The position numbers and the translations under genes were made by a program. DNA of 9,335 nt from Pseudomonadota bacterium (GTDB lineage Bacteria; Desulfobacterota; BSN033; G020346125). How positions within the stretch are numbered: the first letter of the stretch is position 1; each line of letters opens with the position of its first letter. The notes under the pieces are model-generated. The model had not been told where the DNA came from. It did not search any database and was given only the letters and a program-made list of their open reading frames with translations. The stretch is taken from contig DAOVIU010000024.1 in the NCBI GenBank assembly GCA_030673585.1, positions 1 through 9,335 of the forward strand. The letters are read 5' to 3'. Shown one piece after another: positions 5,671 through 9,335 of this stretch.

Positions 5671-5694
5671 AATGAGATGAGAAACGGTCTCATT
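5671..5694. other. 7-bp hairpin between LysM gene and dprA
   Basis: AATGAGA (5671-5677) pairs with TCTCATT (5688-5694) around a 10-nt loop. No T-run follows on the plus strand, so it is not a classical terminator and read-through into dprA is plausible. I see no convincing promoter in the rest of this 159-bp gap, which becomes pyrimidine-rich near 5700-5765. Confidence 0.3.
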
Positions 5695-5791
5695 CCCGAG
5701 GTGGTTCAATCACTTTCTGCAACTATTCCTTCCTCATATCCATTCCCCCGTTTCCTTCCCCGGCTGGAATTAGCTTTTCCAAGGTGAAGTG

Positions 5792-6877
5792 GTGGACGAG
5801 CGGTTCTATTGGCTAGCATTAAATTTCATCCCCGGGGTTGGACCAGTCTTGATCAAGGCCTTGCTTGACCGATTCGGGACTCCGAAACGTGTCTTTAAGG
5901 CCTCTCAAAGGGAATTGGCAAGGGTGGATGGGATTGGCGAACGATTGGCAGGGATGATCAAGGAACCCGATGTTCGAGGGAAGATCCAGGATGAATTGAA
6001 GCTCATAGAGAAGCTCAACGTTTCTATTGTAACCCTCGGGGATCCATCATACCCGAATAATTTGACACAAATATACGATCCTCCCCCCTTGCTCTATGTT
6101 CGAGGGGATTTGCAACCGGGGGACGATTTGGCCATATCAATGGTTGGATCTCGTTTGACCTCCAACTACGGTCGCATTACCACTGAGAGGACCGCTGCGG
6201 ATTTAGCAAGACATGGGGTAACCATCGTGAGCGGTATGGCAAGGGGGATCGACTCCGCGGCTCATAGGGGGGCCCTGTCGGCTGGGGGGAGGACGATAGC
6301 GGTATTGGGTTGTGGGGTGGATATTGTTTACCCGCCGGAAAATCGCCGCCTCTTTGAGGAAATCACCGCTCATGGAGCGGTCGTTTCGGAATTCCCCCTG
6401 TCGACACCGCCGGATGGGATGAACTTCCCCAGGAGAAATCGAATCATCAGCGGCTTATCGCTGGGAGTGGTGGTCGTCCAGGCAAACGCGAGAAGTGGAT
6501 CCTTGATCACCGCCAGATTGGCCCTGGAACAGAACCGCGATGTATTCGCCGTTCCCGGCAATGTCGGAATGGCCGGAAGTCGGGGGACGAACCGACTGAT
6601 CAAACAAGGGGCCAAGTTGATCGAATCCGCCGCCGACATTTTGGAGGAAGTCCTTCCCCGCTTTCAGCATCAGGGGTTGGAATCCGAGGACCGGAAACCT
6701 TCCCTGGAAGAGGAGGAGGAAAGGGCTTACCAGCTCTTAGAGGATGATCCGGTCCACATCGATTCCATCATCGCCCAGACCGGAATGAGCGCTAGCGACG
6801 TGTCAGCTATTTTATTGCAATTGGAGCTGAAGGGATTGGTTCAACAGTTATCCGGGAAGCGCTTCGTCAAGAGATGA
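5792..6877 (+). CDS. dprA: DNA-processing protein DprA (Smf)
   Basis: DprA binds incoming or single-stranded DNA and loads RecA; it is needed for natural transformation and is also kept in many bacteria not known to be competent. The gene gives 361 residues, normal for the long form. Domains from the GTG at 5792: helix-hairpin-helix segments in the first 60 residues (FIPGVGPVLIKALLDRFG, then VDGIGERLAGMI), and the Rossmann-like DprA core with MVGSR at 117-121, SGMARGIDSAAHRG from 147, NFPRRNRIISG from 211 and ARSGSLITAR from 233. A C-terminal winged-helix domain spans about 310-361 (AYQLLEDD, DSIIAQTGMSASDVS). Two GTG codons stand in a row at 5789 and 5792; AAGGTG at 5781-5786 is better spaced for the second. 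The TGA stop is followed 74 bp later by topA, so the two are very likely co-transcribed. No com genes are in view. Confidence 0.95.
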   Translation: MDERFYWLALNFIPGVGPVLIKALLDRFGTPKRVFKASQRELARVDGIGERLAGMIKEPDVRGKIQDELKLIEKLNVSIVTLGDPSYPNNLTQIYDPPPLLYVRGDLQPGDDLAISMVGSRLTSNYGRITTERTAADLARHGVTIVSGMARGIDSAAHRGALSAGGRTIAVLGCGVDIVYPPENRRLFEEITAHGAVVSEFPLSTPPDGMNFPRRNRIISGLSLGVVVVQANARSGSLITARLALEQNRDVFAVPGNVGMAGSRGTNRLIKQGAKLIESAADILEEVLPRFQHQGLESEDRKPSLEEEEERAYQLLEDDPVHIDSIIAQTGMSASDVSAILLQLELKGLVQQLSGKRFVKR

Positions 6878-6951
6878 GGGGTAGAAAGGAAGGGAGTTTT
6901 GGTGTAGATTTTGCAGCGTCTGCGATCAATCCTTTCAGTCGGGAATTGAGT

Positions 6952-9213
6952 ATGAAAAAGTCCCTTGTGGTCGTTGAATCTCCGGCCAAGGCCAATACCA
7001 TTAATAAGTTCCTTGGATCTAACTTCATCGTGAAGGCCTCGGTGGGGCACGTAAAAGACTTGCCCGAGAAGGAACTGGGCGTTGATATTGAGCATGACTT
7101 CGAACCGCGCTACGTCACCATACGCGGGAGGGGAAAAATCCTCAAGGAGTTAAAGAAGGCCAGCCAAAGTGTTGGAGCTATCTATCTTGCCCCTGATCCG
7201 GATAGAGAGGGCGAGGCAATAGCCTGGCATGTCGCCGAGGAGTTGAAGGATCGGGGCAAAAGGATATATCGGGTTTTGGTCAATGAGATCACGAAGAAGG
7301 CGGTATTGGAGGCCATCAAAAACCCGGGCCAACTTCAACGGAGCAAGTATGAAGCACAGCAGGCTCGGCGAATACTGGACCGGTTGGTGGGATATCAGAT
7401 CAGTCCCTTACTCTGGGAAAAGGTACGAAGGGGATTAAGCGCCGGGCGGGTTCAATCCGTAGCGGTCCGAATCATTTGTGAAAGGGAAAGGGAGATTAAT
7501 TCCTTCATTCCCAAGGAATACTGGACCATTGCCGCTCGGCTTAAGAAACTGACATCCGAGGAAGCCTTTGAGGCAAAACTAAGCAAGGTGAAGGGGGAAA
7601 AGGCCGACATCTCCACCGGGGCGATGGCCAGGGAGATCATTCAAGGGCTGGACGGGGCCGATTTTATCGTATCAAGGGTGGAAAGTAAGGAGAGGAAGAG
7701 GCATGCTCCCCCTCCCTTTATCACCAGCAAATTGCAGCAGGAGGCCGCCAGAAAGCTCCGTTTTTCCGCCAAGAAGACGATGATGGTGGCCCAAAGGCTT
7801 TATGAAGGGGTCGAGCTTGGACCAGCGGGCTCGGTGGGCTTGATCACCTATATGCGGACGGATTCCACCCGGGTATCCGAGGGAGCCCTGAGGGAGGTTC
7901 GTGAATATATCGGCCAGCGATTCAGCGATCAGTTCTTGCCGCCAAAACCCATTCGTTACAAGAGCAAGAAGGGAGCACAAGATGCCCATGAGGCCGTTCG
8001 GCCGACCTCAATGGAACTGGAACCCAAAAGGGTTGCCTCCTGCCTAAATAAAGACCAGAGATCCCTATACCAGCTCATCTGGGACCGCTTCGTGGCTAGT
8101 CAGATGATGCCCGCCCTCTTCGACCAGACCACGGTGGAGATTGAGGCGAAGGATTGCGTCTTCAGCGTCACGGGCTCCGTCCAGAAGTTTCCCGGATTTA
8201 TGGCCCTGTATGTGGAGGGAGAGGATGAGGAAAGGGGGGAAGATGGAGAGAAGGCGAGATTACCCGAACTGAAACAGGGGGATCGACTGACCCTCCTTTC
8301 CCTGGCCCCAGAACAGCACTTCACTCAACCTCCTCCTCGGTTTTCCGAGGCTACCCTGGTGAAGGAGTTGGAGGAAAGGGGTATCGGCCGGCCTTCAACC
8401 TATGCCGCCATTCTCAGCACCATCCAGGAGAAGGACTACGTAAGGCTCGAAAAGGGAAGGTTTTTTTCCACTGAATTGGGATTATTGGTGACGGATCTCC
8501 TGGTGGAAAACTTTCCCCATATCATGGATGTGGAGTTCACGGCCCAAATGGAGGATAAACTGGATAAGATCGAGGAAGAAAAGGTAGGGTGGGTGAGGGT
8601 GTTGAGGCAGTTTTACGGGCCCTTTAGCAAGAGCGTGGAATCGGCCAAAACCACCATGAGGGACGTTAAACGAGGGGGGGAGATGACCGACATCTCATGC
8701 GATGTCTGTAGTAGTCCCATGGTGATAAAGTGGGGGAAAATGGGGCAGTTCCTGGCCTGTTCCACCTATCCGAAATGTAAGAATACCAAGGATTTTTCCC
8801 GAGATGGAGAGGGGAGAATTGTAATCCAAACCCCCGAGGAGACCGAGCACCGGTGTGACCGGTGTGGTCGTCCCATGGTGGTGAAGAACGGGAAATTCGG
8901 GAGGTTCCTTGCGTGTTCCGATTATCCTCGTTGTCAGGCGACGAAACCACTGACTTTAGGGATACCCTGCCCCTCCGAGGGATGCGGGGGTGAATTAGTG
9001 GAGAAGAGGACCCGGAAGGGGAGGGTTTTCTACGGGTGTAGCCGTTTTCCCCATTGTAAATTCGCCACCTGGGGAAGACCGGTACAGGAACAGTGTCCTC
9101 GCTGCGAGGCCCCTTTCCTCATAGAGAAGTCCGGTAGAAGGGGAATGGTGACCTTGCATTGCGCAAAGGATGGTTGCGGGTACAAGGAAGGGAAAGCCAC
9201 CTCAGTGATTTAA
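6952..9213 (+). CDS. topA: DNA topoisomerase I (type IA)
   Basis: TopA relaxes negative supercoils by passing strands through a transient single-strand break with a 5'-phosphotyrosine link. From the ATG at 6952 the protein has 753 residues. The Toprim domain has Glu9 (VVVESPAK) and the metal-binding D82-x-D84-x-E86 (DPDREGEAIAWH). The catalytic Tyr300 lies in GLITYMRTDS, with Arg302 after it. Four Cys-type zinc-ribbon modules end the protein, with cysteines at 583/586/603/609, 635/638/655/661, 673/678/696/702 and 715/718/737/742. The frame extends to an ATG at 6874 overlapping the dprA stop (ATGA), but the extra 26 residues do not resemble the family, whose members start just before KSLVVVESPAK. 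The ribosome binding site of the chosen ATG is weak (GGGA about 7 nt upstream), so coupling to dprA translation is possible. All catalytic residues are intact. Confidence 0.95.
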   Translation: MKKSLVVVESPAKANTINKFLGSNFIVKASVGHVKDLPEKELGVDIEHDFEPRYVTIRGRGKILKELKKASQSVGAIYLAPDPDREGEAIAWHVAEELKDRGKRIYRVLVNEITKKAVLEAIKNPGQLQRSKYEAQQARRILDRLVGYQISPLLWEKVRRGLSAGRVQSVAVRIICEREREINSFIPKEYWTIAARLKKLTSEEAFEAKLSKVKGEKADISTGAMAREIIQGLDGADFIVSRVESKERKRHAPPPFITSKLQQEAARKLRFSAKKTMMVAQRLYEGVELGPAGSVGLITYMRTDSTRVSEGALREVREYIGQRFSDQFLPPKPIRYKSKKGAQDAHEAVRPTSMELEPKRVASCLNKDQRSLYQLIWDRFVASQMMPALFDQTTVEIEAKDCVFSVTGSVQKFPGFMALYVEGEDEERGEDGEKARLPELKQGDRLTLLSLAPEQHFTQPPPRFSEATLVKELEERGIGRPSTYAAILSTIQEKDYVRLEKGRFFSTELGLLVTDLLVENFPHIMDVEFTAQMEDKLDKIEEEKVGWVRVLRQFYGPFSKSVESAKTTMRDVKRGGEMTDISCDVCSSPMVIKWGKMGQFLACSTYPKCKNTKDFSRDGEGRIVIQTPEETEHRCDRCGRPMVVKNGKFGRFLACSDYPRCQATKPLTLGIPCPSEGCGGELVEKRTRKGRVFYGCSRFPHCKFATWGRPVQEQCPRCEAPFLIEKSGRRGMVTLHCAKDGCGYKEGKATSVI

Positions 9214-9335
9214 GCTCCAATCGTAATCCCGGTATCGGATACTTACCGCCTCTTGAAGACTCCCCAGGAAATCCTTCTCCTCGCCCGCATCCAAGTACCG
9301 GAGGAGAAACTGGATAATCGCCCTCTCGCTCCCCC
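9202..9335 (-). CDS. C-terminal end of an unidentified protein, convergent with topA (partial)
   Basis: On the minus strand one frame is open from the right edge to a TGA at 9204-9202. It gives about 43 residues of regular amphipathic sequence (AIIQFLLRYLDAGEEKDFLG, then a segment ending YRDYDWSLNH). Codon choice resembles the neighbours: many GAG, GGC, ATC and CTC codons. Its end overlaps the last 12 bp of topA, whose own stop is at 9211-9213. I do not recognise the family. The other minus frames look less protein-like, which supports this frame, but only a short piece is visible. Confidence 0.5.
   Translation of the reverse strand, partial: GSERAIIQFLLRYLDAGEEKDFLGSLQEAVSIRYRDYDWSLNH

Noticed and set aside
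6874..6951. N-terminal extension of TopA from the ATG overlapping the dprA stop
   Set aside because: The added residues are unlike type IA topoisomerases, which start just before KSLVVVESPAK, so the ATG at 6952 is preferred.

Overview
The window looks like chromosomal housekeeping sequence from a delta-proteobacterium in the broad sense (Desulfobacterota or a relative). This is an inference. It rests on the family resemblance of the products, the order LysM protein - dprA - topA, and a MinD-like ATPase paired with a J-like/HTH protein, an arrangement I associate with that group. Base composition looks moderate, and I see no clear sign of phage, transposase, CRISPR, rRNA or tRNA.

Layout. (1) Positions 1-1825, plus strand: the tail of an unidentified gene, then a compact overlapping set of a MinD/ParA-type ATPase, a protein joining a degenerate J-like domain to a RodZ-type HTH, and a 52-residue ORF with a strong ribosome binding site. 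(2) 1826-1981: a convergent gap with several hairpins, including a probable terminator for the minus-strand genes. (3) 1982-3498, minus strand: a long-chain polyprenyl diphosphate synthase overlapping a TlpA/ResA-like thiol-disulfide protein, driven by a near-consensus promoter at 3562-3590. (4) 3574-3928: a gene-free stretch holding that promoter, a possible terminator and an inverted pair of 8-bp tandem-repeat arrays. (5) 3929-4663, minus strand: a TrmN6-like tRNA adenine N6-methyltransferase. (6) 4664-4813: a divergent promoter region. (7) 4814-9213, plus strand: an exported LysM protein, the DNA-uptake/recombination protein DprA and DNA topoisomerase I. (8) 9202-9335: the end of a convergent minus-strand gene that overlaps the topA 3' end.

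How the genes work together. DprA and TopA both act on DNA, and dprA leads into topA with almost no gap, so co-transcription is likely. The polyprenyl synthase would make the isoprenoid chain of a respiratory quinone, and the TlpA-like protein handles thiol redox outside the cytoplasm, so that pair fits respiratory or envelope maturation. The least understood and most interesting part is the ATPase / J-like-HTH / 52-residue cassette, which may form a localisation or regulatory module. In three places a promoter or ribosome binding site visible in the DNA rules out the longest reading frame and moves the start codon inward: the polyprenyl synthase, the methyltransferase and the LysM protein.
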